Source: Ceratopteris richardii (taxonomy: Eukaryota; Streptophyta; Polypodiopsida; Polypodiales; Pteridaceae). Taken from it: a stretch of DNA of 64,000 nt. Numbering within the stretch: position 1 is the stretch's first letter; each line of letters starts with the position of its first letter. The position numbers and the translations under genes are program-made. The stretch is from positions 223,516,545-223,580,544 of the forward strand of contig CM035407.1 of assembly GCA_020310875.1 (NCBI GenBank), in the 5' to 3' direction. The notes below the pieces were generated by a model. It saw nothing but the letters and a program-made list of their open reading frames with translations. It was not told the origin of the DNA and made no database searches. Below, piece by piece: positions 1 through 10,518 of the stretch.

Positions 1-2850
1 GATTCTTGTGATGAGACTATAGAGTACCTATGTGATTACCTACAAGGAGTGATATTTAAGATTTTGAATGTATTGTAGTCAATTGATGATCATGGCTAGT
101 GATCATAGATTTCTTAGTTGAGGTGGAAATAAATTAGAGGTAATTAATATCATTCATGGGTTTCACAAGGAGGATCAATCACAACAATGAACTTAGCTCT
201 AGAGATATCAATAGATCCCAAGATAGAAAGATTGATAGGATGCCATACAACATAGGAATCTAGAAAGTACCTAATTTGGCACTTAGGGACTAATTAGACT
301 TGAAAAGTAGGTGATTTGATTACCTAAACAAATCTAGTTTAGTCACACGACAAAGAGGATTCATAAGAATCCATGCTACTCAAACAATTCCCAATAGGCC
401 CAAACTTATGCTATGAGAATAATAGGGAATAAATGTCCAAATTATAATATTCCATGTTGCATGATTTGTTCTATTTGTCATGTGTGCTTATTCTCTCATG
501 TCTACTCTTACTTGGTTATCTCTTCTGACAAGAAATTACACTTATTATGTCACATGAAACTGAAGCATTTTTATGGGTTATAAAGCTGAATTCTTTTATA
601 AACATGCAAGCATATGAGCGATAAGAATAAAAAAACATATCCTAAGGAAAATTCATTAGAAGATTAATCTTAAAATCCTCATGGAGTTTGACCATAAGAT
701 TGCTAAGAAGAACACAGACCTTCATTAAGATAATTGTGCACTAGCAAACTTCTGGATTCTAGGAAGTTGTATAGAATTTGTGGGAATTCTCTTATGAATT
801 CGAGAGATGATGATAATCTCCAAGATAGTGAAGGATTATTAACTTCAAGAGAGTCTTGTAATGAGACGATAGGGTATCTTTCTGATTCCTACAAGGACAT
901 ATATTTTAGATTTTGAATGTATTGTAGTCAATTGACAATCATGGCTAGTGACCCTAAACTAATCTTGTCTAAAGAACCCTTGTATGTATTATCATTTATG
1001 GAATTAAGGAAAAATGAGTGGAGAAGGTTAGACTTGTACGTTCCTCTTCCTTACATGAGATAGAGAGAATCTAGATTACTACTTAGTGGAAGTAAATTTA
1101 ATTTACTCATGGAAATCAATCTATATAAGGATTTGTCTCTAAAGTTAGTGAATCTATCTTGTTCCTAGAGGAATATTCTAGTTAAAGAGAGCATAATTTT
1201 TTTTAAAATTTGCTAGATGGAGTGGCACTATTCTATAAAAGCCAATAGGGAGATTACATAAAAACATGGGTTAGATTGAGTCTCATCTAAAGACTCTAGT
1301 AGCAAAGTTATTATGATAAGTCTAGTGATGTTCTTTGAATAAATAAGTTCTAGTTGTTGGTATTGGAGAGACTAGAAATGGAGTGATAACTTTTCACTTT
1401 TAGAGTTAGAAGAGATAGGGATAAGTCTGACCCATATGAGCATCAATCTTGTAATTGGTTTTCTTTCATGAGGATGTTGGTCAAGTGTCAATTAGGAAGT
1501 TTGGTAGTCAAGGATTATCTTAATTTCATAGAGAGATGCTTATGCTAAACTAAGAGGAAGATAAAACAATAGATTTTTTAACAGTGCAAAAAATGACCCT
1601 TCTAAAGAACTTAGATCACTTTATATATGGATGAAAAACTAAGAGGCTTCTTGGATAGTGATGTGGAGATTACATTTTTCCCATGAATTTCTTGTATATG
1701 AATTAGGATGGTCGATTTGCACACTTTAGTCCAAAACTATTTACTTGTGGATACAATCAAGGTTAGGAATATCTAGAGGGGCATAAGGGCATCTATCATG
1801 TTGATTCTAGGAAGGGTTCCAAATCATTTATCCTATCGTAATTTGTTCTATGTCATATGGATCATTATCACCATAGAGTTCCAAACTTATCTTAATCATT
1901 TTTACTCTAGCATGAATACACCATATTTTAAGGACTTTAGCTCACTTTGATGATGTTGATTTTGTGGGAGTAATACTTTTAGGAAGTTTGGCGTATACAA
2001 TGGGAGATAGTATATAGTTTTTTATTCAAATTCCCTTTTTTTTATATCTTCCCAACCCCAAACATTTATGCCACATTATCCTAAACTTTTAAGAGAGTGA
2101 AAGTAAGTTGTGTTACATGTTTCAACCAAGTTATGACCAACTACATTTTGGTGGAACAAAACATGACTACTTTTAGGTTGCATCATGAGGCAAATAAGCC
2201 ACTTGATTTGTCTCCTCCATATACACACTATTTCGACATGATTCATGGGCTATTCCACTTGAAATATCCTTTTCATTAGAACTTATTTGATTGGCACCAA
2301 GCTTCTCCCCACTATCTTATCTCTACACATAGGTAAATAACTTTTATCATACAAATATCTACATAGGTGAGTACAATACTAGTCTATCTTTGTCATTTGG
2401 TTTGTATCTTGATAGTTCATATAATTAATTTGTGCTTTTCTACTTATTAAGCATGAAAAGACCATCATTTTTCCTAGTTTTCTTTAATCTCTATGTGTAG
2501 CCTTGTGTGTTAGTGTACACATACACCCAAATTCATTGTGTACACAATGACTAGCTTATCTTTGATAGGCCAATATGTAGGCCTAATAGACTCTAAATTA
2601 AGTGATTCAAAGATTCTTAGAAATCCCATTAAGTCTATCTTGTGTGTGGAAAGTCTCTATAACCAATTCTAAATGAATTGTCAGAACTTGAATTTTCAGG
2701 TTATTGTGTTAGCCAAGTGTGAGATCCTAGGGAGGGTCCCTTGTGCTCCTGAAATAGTTTGGAATGCATATATCTCCATCATGTGTGCTACCAAACTCTT
2801 TTAGTTCTCCTCACGCATGGAGGATGCTGCAATGTTTTTCTTCTTCAATC
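1..2850. other. Unclassified AT-rich repeat-derived DNA, no gene recognised
   Basis: I see no recognisable protein domain on either strand. All open frames are around 60 codons and composition-like. The stretch contains a diverged direct repeat (1-102 and 851-952), which suggests an old repeat or a duplicated segment. It lies just upstream of the + strand Copia-1 remnants, so part of it may be decayed leader or gag of that element, but I cannot demonstrate this. Confidence 0.5.
851..952 (+). repeat. Direct repeat of positions 1-102
   Basis: Bases 851-952 closely match bases 1-102. Both read from a GTCTTGTAATGAGAC-like start, through ATTTTGAATGTATTGTAGTC, to CATGGCTAGTGA, with scattered substitutions. 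The spacing is about 850 bp. No TG..CA ends or primer-binding site are evident, so this may be a segmental duplication or an unrecognised terminal repeat. Confidence 0.75.
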
Positions 2851-3479
2851 ATGAAAATTTTACTCCCATGTTCATGGCTATGGATGAGTTCTTAAATGGC
2901 CCTAATTACAATCCTTTGAAAGAAATAGGAATCTTTTGTATGCTAAACTTGATGCCATTGAGGTAGGACTTAATGAGGATCATGATCACAACATTTGGAA
3001 TGTCTAGAATGTGAGAGAAATGAGCGTTTGGGCAAATCCTCTTAGAATGTGATGGATTTTCCAAGAGACACATCACGTTTATCAAAATTTCCCATGAAAC
3101 TTGGACTATTCTTATCAATCTTTATGAAGGAAAGACCTCTTAAAATATCTACACCCTAAAAGCAATGTTCCATAAGCTCACCATGAAGCCAGAAGATCAA
3201 CTTGTGTAGATTATTTCGCACTTTGAGGACTTCCAAGTGCAAGATCGCTTTATGTGAACATCACGTTTCTAATAAATATATAGTGATTTGATTTCTAAAC
3301 AAGATTTACAACTCATAAAAGACCTTGGTGACCATCCTCAAAAACTATAGTCAAGCCATGATATGTGAAGTAACATCCCCGGATATTACATAATTCTTGA
3401 TCTAAGAATCATACTCACGTAAAAGTGGCAATGTCAAATACTTAGCATATCAAGCAAGGTACATCAAACAAACCCAAGA

Positions 3480-4204
3480 GGTCATCCACCTTGAGTTTTT
3501 GCCATAAATCATGTCACATCAAGAAGTTTTGCTACAAAAAGAAGAATCAATCTTATATGACACTAGTGGAAAAAGTTCTAATAGGTTTGTCCTCTCATCT
3601 CACTAACACTATAAGCGAAGAGCTTCTTTTTTTTTGTGTAAGTGAAGATCAAGTGTTGGTTACATCCAACTCTTTAAAATAGTGTATCTTGAATAGTGGT
3701 GCAACTTCACACATGTTTGATGATCTCGAAGACTTAGAAGATACGATAGCATATCAAGGTTGAGTGTATCTGTAAACAAAAAAAAATGTGGCTATTGAAA
3801 GTAAAGGAAAAGTTAAGATGGCCAGCTCTAAAGGTGAGACTACAACCCTTTCCAATGTCCTTTGTGTGCCTAGTATTTGCAAAATTTGCTATCCACCAAT
3901 GCAATTGCTCACACAGAGAAGCATGTATTGTTTGATGTTTACACTGTCAAACTCCTTGGCCCATCCATAAATCAATTCATAATGAAAGGATTTTAGGACA
4001 AAATCCTTTATAAGCTTCCATGCTTCATCAGTATGGAGTAAGTCATAGATCTTTGGATGAATTGTTTGGTCACATATATTACCTTTACAAGCTCTCTTGT
4101 TCCAATCTTGGTTGAGGTCTTCCTACGATTTTATGAAGTCCATTTGTCAGCCATGCATCAAAGGTAAGCAACACTATATCAAGTCCACAAAGAGGCATTA
4201 TAGA
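3480..4204 (+). pseudogene. Copia-1: gag zinc-knuckle, protease and pre-integrase remnants (5' part)
   Basis: This is a degenerate Ty1/copia polyprotein on the + strand. In order I read a gag zinc-knuckle tail (HIKKFCYKKKNQ, around 3510-3550), a protease active-site relic (LNSGATSHMFDD, around 3690-3730, where the usual form is LDSGAT), a protease C-terminal motif (LSNVLCVPSICK, around 3855) and a pre-integrase segment ending in YDFMKSICQPCIKGKQH (around 4115-4170). Several stops and frameshifts interrupt it. The reading resumes at 13844 with integrase, so a block of - strand copia DNA has split this element. The gag N-terminus, probably within 2850-3480, is too decayed to delimit. Confidence 0.75.
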
Positions 4205-4491
4205 TGTAGTGGTGAGAGACCATGGTGGACTCTCCTTTGCAAGAGCTCTGCAATGATGCTCATATAGTATCAAACCAAGCTCACAAATGGCCAGCATGAT
4301 GCTCCACATAGACCTATAGAATAAGTGGACCTAGATAGTACACAAAAAGCATGAACTCAAATTTCCTAGGTTTTACAAATGTGTTGAAACTTGAGTCTGT
4401 GGTTGATCAAACCACTATATGTTTTATTAAAGAACATATAAGAAAAAGGCTCGTGACCATTCATCCTTTCACATGGACACTAATGGTAATA
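4205..4491 (-). repeat. Copia LTR (3' LTR of a - strand fragment)
   Basis: This segment is homologous to 13550-13843 and, over its right part, to 7438-7726. They share CTCCTTTGCAAGAGCTC, TTTCCTAGGTTTTACAAATG and ATGGACACTAATG. It starts with TG on the + strand. The right edge is followed by GTCTCCCACTAAAG, whose complement is a purine-rich tract as expected upstream of a 3' LTR in - orientation. Its partner in - orientation is the RT/RNase H fragment at 5210-6830. No target-site duplication is visible. Confidence 0.75.
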
Positions 4492-4655
4492 GTCTCCCAC
4501 TAAAGGCTAGTATGTCGAAAGTGACCTATGGGAGGAAAAATAAAGAATGATAAAGGATACCTGAGTGTAGGTATACAAGCTATACCTCCCATCTTCTGTG
4601 CATGTTACACAATGTACAAGTAATTATGCAACATCATGAATCAAGTAACCTCCCT

Positions 4656-4795
4656 TCTCACATAGTCTTAGTAGGAGATGGTTGAACCATGCCTCAAGAG
4701 AGAGGACTAGGAATTAATCCTTAATCATGGCTTTTGGGGCAAGTGGTTAGCCCACCACACTCCTAACTGGGAGGTTGTGAGCTCAATTCCCAACA
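4656..4795 (+). repeat. TRIM 5' LTR with tRNA-like segment
   Basis: This is the 140-bp left LTR of the TRIM, ending TTCCCAACA before the primer-binding site. Its right half (about 4730-4795) resembles a tRNA gene. GGGGCAAGTGGTTAGCCC can form a D-arm-like stem and fits an A-box-like pattern, and about 45 bases later GAGCTCAATTCCC sits where a B box (GWTCRANNC) would be. The anticodon arm does not pair convincingly, so this is not called as a tRNA gene. Confidence 0.75.
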
Positions 4796-5063
4796 TTGGT
4801 ATCAGAGCCTAGTTGAGGAACTTGGGCATGATGGAGGTAAGAAGCCTCAATCATGGGCACGTTAGAAGCACTTGACCACACATGAGTGAAACTGGCCAAG
4901 AAGGAAGGCACATGGGCATTTGGGCACCAACAAAGTGTTGGATAGGTCCATGTGTTAAAATTTGAAGTTAGTGGAGGCGCTTTAACATGGAAAAGGGTCC
5001 AAGTTAGATAGAAGGTTCCACAAGTGAGCAGTGAGGACAATGCTCAATCTAAGGGGGAAGGAA

Positions 5064-5203
5064 TGTCACATAGCCTTAGTAGGAGATGGTTGAACCATGC
5101 ATTAAGAGAGAGGATTAGGAAGTAATCCTCAGCCATGGCTTTTGGGGCAAGTGGTTAGCCCATCACACTCCTAACCAGGAGGTTGTGAGTTCAATTCCCA
5201 AGA
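5064..5203 (+). repeat. TRIM 3' LTR with tRNA-like segment
   Basis: This is the right LTR, beginning TGTCACATAG straight after the purine tract. It keeps the same tRNA-like right half. The B-box-like stretch reads GAGTTCAATTCCC, so GTTCAATTC matches the B-box consensus better here than in the 5' copy. It ends AAGA where CAACA is expected. Confidence 0.78.
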
Positions 5204-5209
5204 CCCATC

Positions 5210-6830
5210 AAATGACAACAATGTTGAAAGCTATCTTGTGGTAGATATTTAGCCAAATCACATGTAACATTATCTCGAGTATGACCTTTCTCAAAAATAA
5301 TGTCCTCAATGGTTCAACAGTCACTATGAAGTGATACCTCACCACGAACTATCACTAAGCACATGATGTACATGTTGAGGTATACACATCATAAGCAAGA
5401 CAAGAAAGCCACAATGCTTCCTTGCATGCCTCACTTGCTACAACATACTCTACTTTTGAAGTGGAAAAAATTGTACATTTTTGAATACAAGATATCCAAG
5501 ACATAACACCTCTAGGAAAGTGAAAAATATGCCCTAATGTATCAAAATTTGTGTAACCAATAATGGATGCCTCTCTTGTACCCAAGCATATACACTTTTC
5601 CTTAGTGTCACTCAGATATCTAAAAATCATATTATTTGCATCCCAATGATTCTTGCCATGATTAGATATATATTTGCTCACAACTCCCACTAAAAATGCA
5701 ATGTATCGGCTCATACTTACCATAGCATACATCCGACTACAGATAGCATCTTGATAAGGAATTATAGCCATGAATTCCTTTTCCTCATTTGATTTGGGGC
5801 AATCATCCTTGCTCAATTTCACACATGTAGGTAAAGGTGCACTCGATGCCTTTCCACCCTGCATATTGAACATGTGAAGTACTTTGGATGTGTACTCACT
5901 TTGAGACCATTATATGCATATTTTGCTACTATCATGAGTAATTTTCATGCCAAGAATATGCTTGACATCCTCCAAATCCTTCATATCAAATGTCTCACTC
6001 AACTTCTTTTTGAGCAATGACAAAAGTACTTCCTAGCAATCAACATATCATCAACATAAAGTATCAAGAATGTCAAGCTTCCATCTGAGCATCTCTTAGT
6101 GTAGAGACAATGATCCTCATTGGTTTACGAATATCCTTGATACTTCATAAAAGCATTAAAATTTTGGTACCATTGTCTAGGGGATTGTTTAAATCCATAT
6201 AAGCTCTTCTTCAACTTACAAACTAGAGTCTCTTTGTTAGTAACTACATGACCCCTTGGTTGTTCCATATAGATCTCATCTATAAGATCTCTATGCAATA
6301 ACTTGTTTTTCACATCCATTTGGACTAGCTCTAAATCCTTCGTTTGCATGAATCCAATTTTGTGTAGTCATCTTGACTACAGGAGATAATTTTTCATCGA
6401 AATTGGCACTTGTTGTTGCTTAAAACCCTTTGCAACTAGTCATGCTATATACTTTGGAGAAGCACTATCCAATGTGAATTTCAACTCATATACCCATTTA
6501 CATCATAAAGCTTTCTTGCCCTTTGCCAAAGGTACCGAATCCCAAGTACCATTCTTGTGAATAGAATCTAATTCACTCTTCATGGCATGCTACCACTTGA
6601 CATGATCCTTTGTCAACATAGCCTCTTTGTAGCAAGAAGGCTCACCAAGATTTGTCAACATAACAAAATCCAAACCTGGAACATATCTATCATGTGGATG
6701 TGAGACATGTGGAGAAATTTCACTCCAATATGCACAACGAAAGTTAAAGAATGTTTTCTAGAAATGGTCCTATCAAAAACCTAATTACTATAACCTATTT
6801 CATTTAGACTTCAGATACCCAATGAGTTTG
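5210..6830 (-). pseudogene. Copia RT / RNase H fragment
   Basis: On the - strand, from 6600 down to 5210, I read copia reverse transcriptase pieces: LWCKWVYELK and LVAKGFKQQQ, then LELVQMDVKNKLLHRDL (near 6330), EIYMEQPRG and CKLKKSLYGFKQSPRQWY (near 6190). RNase H follows with SRYIAFLVGVVSKY, FRYLSDTKEK, ASIIGYTNFD, GVMSWISCIQK and SKVEYVVASEACKEALWL (5870-5400). Many stops break the frame. It is the 3' part of an element whose 3' LTR is 4205-4491. The TRIM sits between the RNase H end and that LTR. It resembles the RT of Copia-2, so both belong to one family. Confidence 0.85.
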
Positions 6831-7437
6831 AAATTTTGCCCACACATAATAGGCACTCTTAGCTTTCGAACAAGCTATGGATCACTCCATTTGGGGTTCA
6901 AATGATTAGGCAGCAACTACCTTAATATAGACTAGCTATCATCTCAAGTTGAGCAAAAGATTGAGGTTCAAAAGAATTTTTGTTTGTAACTATTGGAGAA
7001 GCATATGGGAGTGATATTTGGAGATATTTGGACTAGAAAATGAAAAATTGATAAGCTTTCCAAAAAGATATTTTATACTTTAAATGAATATCCACATAGA
7101 GAGAAATTACCTTTACAAGGTGGTTGTGTATAGAAGAGTATGTTGTTGGAATACCTATGTGCCTTGATGCACACTATTCGAGGCAATTCTCATATCTTTT
7201 GGTGAGAGAATGTGACCAAACTATGCATCTAAACAATCTCCTTGTCATCTCCAAAAATTTTTACGTCCAAAATCCTCCTATGTATAGACAAATAGGCATG
7301 GGATCTTGTGTCGCTTCACTTACCCTTGCATCTTCTCTCTCCTCTTACCCAAACTCTTCAATCATATATTGATTTTTATCCAAGCCAAAAACACATAATC
7401 TTGCACTTTAATTTTCAACATTCCCCCTCGAGGTTAT
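6831..7437 (-). repeat. Probable LTR end of another copia, with polypurine tract at 7421-7429
   Basis: No coding is visible. At 7411-7429 the - strand reads GAGGGGGAA followed by TGTTGAAAATTAAAG, the usual junction of a polypurine tract and the start of a copia 3' LTR. An LTR in - orientation therefore ends at 7420. Its other end is not recognisable, and its internal region is cut off by the Copia-2 LTR that starts near 7438. Confidence 0.45.
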
Positions 7438-7726
7438 GAGTGTAGTGTTCATATCTTCAAGACCTAACTTTGAGTGCTCCAGGAAGATACTCTCATAGTA
7501 GAAAGCTAAGCTCTAGATGCCACACACCGACCTCTGCACAACACCTATAGAATATGCAGAACAACACATAGTACAGAGAGAGAGCACGAATAGAGATTTC
7601 TTAAGTGTTACATATGTGGTCCAGCTTGTAGTATGTGTTTGACCAAGACATTATTATTTTTTTTAATAACATATACAAAAGTTTTTGATGGCTAATTGGC
7701 CTTTCACATGGGCACTAATAGTAGCA
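7438..7726 (-). repeat. Copia-2 3' LTR
   Basis: It matches the 4205-4491 and 13550-13843 LTRs in its right two thirds (CCTATAGAATATG, TTTTTTTTAATAACATATAC, GGGCACTAATAGTAGCA). It ends in CA at 7726, followed by ATCTCACACTAAAG, the complement of a purine tract. Its left third is diverged from the other two copies. Confidence 0.7.
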
Positions 7727-7774
7727 ATCTCACACTAAAGGTCAATATGGCCAAAGTGACTATAGAGGAAAAAT

Positions 7775-8295
7775 GAAGAATGATAAGTCCAAATTCATGA
7801 TGTGGTCAAGCTTTAGTCAAAGCATCTACAACATTATCTTGAGTAAGAAACTTCTCAAGAATAATGCACTCAATGGCTTAGCAATCTCTAAGGAAGTGTT
7901 ATCTCACCTCAATGTGCTTCATCTTTGCATGATAGACTGGATTCTTAGCCAAATCAATGGCACTCTGACTATCATTGAGCAAACAAGGTACATGTTGAGA
8001 TATACCCATATCACAAGAAAAGATGAGAAAGCCACAATGCTTTGGTACATGACTCACCTACTACAACATAATTTGCTTCTATAGTGCAAAAATTCGTACA
8101 TTGTTGAAGATGAGATGTCCAAGAGATAGCATCTCTAGCAAAATGAAAAGTGTACCCTGATCTAGAGTTCTAATTTTCTACACAACAAGCATAATCAAAA
8201 TCTATGTAACCAATAATGGATGCCTTCCTTCTACCCAAGCACATGTAATGGTCCTTACTACCACTCGGATATCTCAAAATCATCTTAACTACTTC
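7775..8295 (-). pseudogene. Copia-2 RNase H, degenerate
   Basis: Read from 8290 down, the - strand gives LRYPSGSKDHYMCLGRRKASIIGY, then DAISWTSHLQQCTNF, then, nearer 7980, a motif of the form NDSQSAIDLAKNPVYHAKMKHIEVR. These are the copia RNase H landmarks (LRYLKGT, GYTDADWAG, SWKSKKQ and the KNPVFHARTKHI region). Stops and shifts are frequent. The RT that should precede it is missing: the sequence jumps at 8300 into a palindromic insert and then into the middle of RT. Confidence 0.8.
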
Positions 8296-8358
8296 AAACA
8301 ATGGGGGTGAGTATACCTCATGTGAGGTATACTCACCCCCATTATTTGAATGTAAAGC
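8296..8358. repeat. Perfect 44-bp inverted repeat inserted as junction filler
   Basis: Bases 8300-8320 are the exact reverse complement of 8323-8343, with a 2-base spacer (TG). The match continues outward for four more bases after one mismatch. Bases 8318-8358 are also an exact 41-bp direct copy of 9466-9506, which encodes the integrase stretch ALHSNNGGEYTSHD on the - strand. The palindrome sits where RT is broken after CKLKKR and where RNase H begins. The structure looks like templated filler DNA made from the integrase region about 1.15 kb away. Confidence 0.92.
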
Positions 8359-9506
8359 GCTTCTTCAACTTACAAACTATACTTTCTTTTCTAGGAACTA
8401 TGTAACTATCTGGTTGTTCCATATAGATCTCATTTGTAAGATCCTTATGAAAAAAAGTAGTTTTCACATCCATTTGGACTAGCTCTAAGTCCTCCATTGC
8501 AATGAATACAACCAACATGTGCAAGGTAATCACCTTGATCAGTCTAGAGATGATTTCCTCAAAATTAACACCATGTTGTTGCTTAAAAATCTTTGCAACA
8601 AGCATTATTTGATGTGAATTTTAGTTTATATACCCATTTACAATGGTAAAGATTTCCTTCCCTTTGGCAAAGGTACTAGATCCTAAATACCATTCTTGCA
8701 AATAGAAGCCAATTCACTCCTCATGTCCCACTCCCATTTGACATGATCCTGTGTCTACATAGCCTCTTTGTAGCAAGAAGGCTCACTAGCATATGTTAGC
8801 ATAAAAAAATCCAAACATGGGACATATCTATTAGGTGGATGCAAGACATGTAGAACGTCTCAATGGTTGCTGAACAGGAACATTTGCAAAGTGACCTGAT
8901 TAGACATGCTCTTGAACATCCCTATTTGTAGCATTTTTATGAATGCTAACTACAGGACTATTATCCTCAACACAACTCTTCTCACTTCAACCTCCTTAAT
9001 TCATTGTTTATGCATCCTAGACTCATTGAAAATGATATCACTACTTCTGATCAGTGACTATGTTTTAGGATCCCATAAGAGATATCCGAATTGGCCTTCT
9101 CAACCATATCCAAGAAAAATGCATTTCTTTAACTTATGGTCTAGATTTTGTCTATGATTCTTGGGTATATGAACATATGCTTCACATCCAAAAACTTGAA
9201 GATGATCATAATATGGTGGCTTCCCTACCCATAACTCTTGTGCCACTTTCAAGCCTTTGGTAATACTAGGTGAAAGGTTAATCATGTGAAGTGTAGTCAA
9301 TACTTCTTCTATCCAAAAGCCTTGTGAAAGGTTTACATGATGGAGCATAGAAACTACTCTATCCTGAATAGTTCTATTCATCCTCTGACCTACATCATTC
9401 TATACTAGGGTATAAGGAGTTTTAAACTCTCTATGAATTCCTCTAGACTAAAAAAAAAGGCTGAATCATGTGAGGTATACTCACCCCCATTATTTGAATG
9501 TAAAGC
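8359..9506 (-). pseudogene. Copia-2 integrase and N-terminal RT, degenerate
   Basis: From 9500 downward the - strand reads NNGGEYTSHD (integrase second catalytic Asp region). At 9381-9100 an integrase stretch follows: MNRTIQDRVVSMLHHVNLSQ, FWIEEVLTTLHMINLSPS, ELWVGKPPYYDHLQVFGCEAY, KKCIFLGYG. RT then begins with the KGFKQQHG-like segment and LELVQMDVKTTFFHKDL, IYMEQPDSYIV and CKLKKR around 8480-8370, where it is cut. Everything from ALYGLKQ to the RNase H start is missing. The RT matches the fragment at 6125-6349. Confidence 0.85.
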
Positions 9507-10506
9507 CAAAACTATAAAGATTTTTTATTCCACTATGAGATATGTGACCCAAACGGCCATGCCAAATACAAGCCATAGGTTTTTCAGTAACAATGAACAA
9601 GTGTCTTTCTATGATACAAATAAAGGATAAAGTGATCCAACTTTGCTTCCTTTTGAAAAAACCATATTGCCCTTTGATATGCAAAAGGATTGAGCATACA
9701 AAACCACCTTGTAATTAAGGTCATCAAGTTAACCAACTGACATCAAAGTGTGTGATAACTAAGGTACATGGCAAACATTATGCATAGTAAATTTTGAACC
9801 ATAAATGAACTCCACAACCACCAGTCCAATCCCAACAATATCACATTATGAAGAGTCACCAAGTCTCACGGTACCAAGAGACTTTCTTGCATAAGTAGAG
9901 AACCATTATCTATGTGGTGTCACATGGAAAAAAGCATCAAAATCTAGCAGCCATGTGTGGGAAAGAGAATTAGCTATAAGAGCCTCAGTGGGCACAATAA
10001 TGTCAAGTGCCAGTACGTCAGCATCATCAAAAAAAGCATTAAATTCTTCAATCTTCACAGTCAAACAAGATGGTGTAGGTAACTGTTTAACATGCACATC
10101 AATATTTTGTCATTTAAATTTAACATTTTTTAATGCATAGGAGTCTTTCTTCATGTGTCCTTTCTTATGACAATAATGCAAGTCAATATCCCTCTTCCTT
10201 GATTTACTTCTACTCTTATTCCATTGATAATTATTTTCCTTGTTCTTGCTCCTGCCAGATTGCTGATTCTTTCCTTAGTAAGAATCATGGACATTATATG
10301 CATCTCGGCTCTGAGTCCCAACCATAGATTTTCTATGTATCTCCTCACATATGTCATCATAGAAAAATTATTTACTAGGTGCACTATTGCTAATAGCTAT
10401 GCAAAATGTATCCCATGATGATGGCAAGGTGCATAACAACAAGACTACTTTCATTTCATTATCCATCTCCATTTTTTGAGCATATAACTAAGAGATATAG
10501 CATCAC
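9507..10506 (-). pseudogene. Copia-2 second, partial gag-protease copy
   Basis: Reading from 10500 down the - strand gives a gag tail without its N-terminus (AMEMDNEM-like start, then MTYVRRYIENLW, MILTKERISNLAGARTRK, VEVNQGRGIL), a protease segment at 10097-9906 (EEFNAFFDDADVLALDIIV, TWLLDFDAFFHVTPHR) and a pre-integrase segment at 9684-9490 (CIWHGRLGHISHSGIKNLYS). The protease active site reads DFD instead of DSG. At both edges the sequence jumps at GAATGTAAAGCC: from integrase at 10507-10518 into this gag, and from pre-integrase into integrase at 9496-9507. It duplicates the gag-protease at 10519-12208. Confidence 0.85.
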
Positions 10507-10518
10507 GAATGTAAAGCC

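Larger units (their letters stand above)
4656..5203 (+). mobile_element. TRIM: miniature non-coding LTR retrotransposon, 548 bp
   Basis: Two ~140-bp near-identical direct repeats (4656-4795 and 5064-5203) flank a 268-bp internal region with no coding capacity. One base after the first repeat is a Met-type primer-binding site (TGGTATCAGAGCCT, 4797-4810). Directly before the second repeat is a polypurine tract (AAGGGGGAAGGAA, 5051-5063). The second repeat starts TGTCACATAG. This is the layout of a terminal-repeat retrotransposon in miniature, which must use enzymes of autonomous elements. The expected TG or CA at one outer end of each repeat has mutated (TC at 4656, GA at 5203). The flanks TCCCT and CCCAT do not give a clean duplication. 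It lies inside - strand copia debris. Confidence 0.82.

Noticed and set aside
4730..4795. Genuine tRNA gene
   Set aside because: The A-box-like and B-box-like parts are present, but the anticodon stem and acceptor stem do not pair, and the segment lies inside both LTRs of the TRIM.
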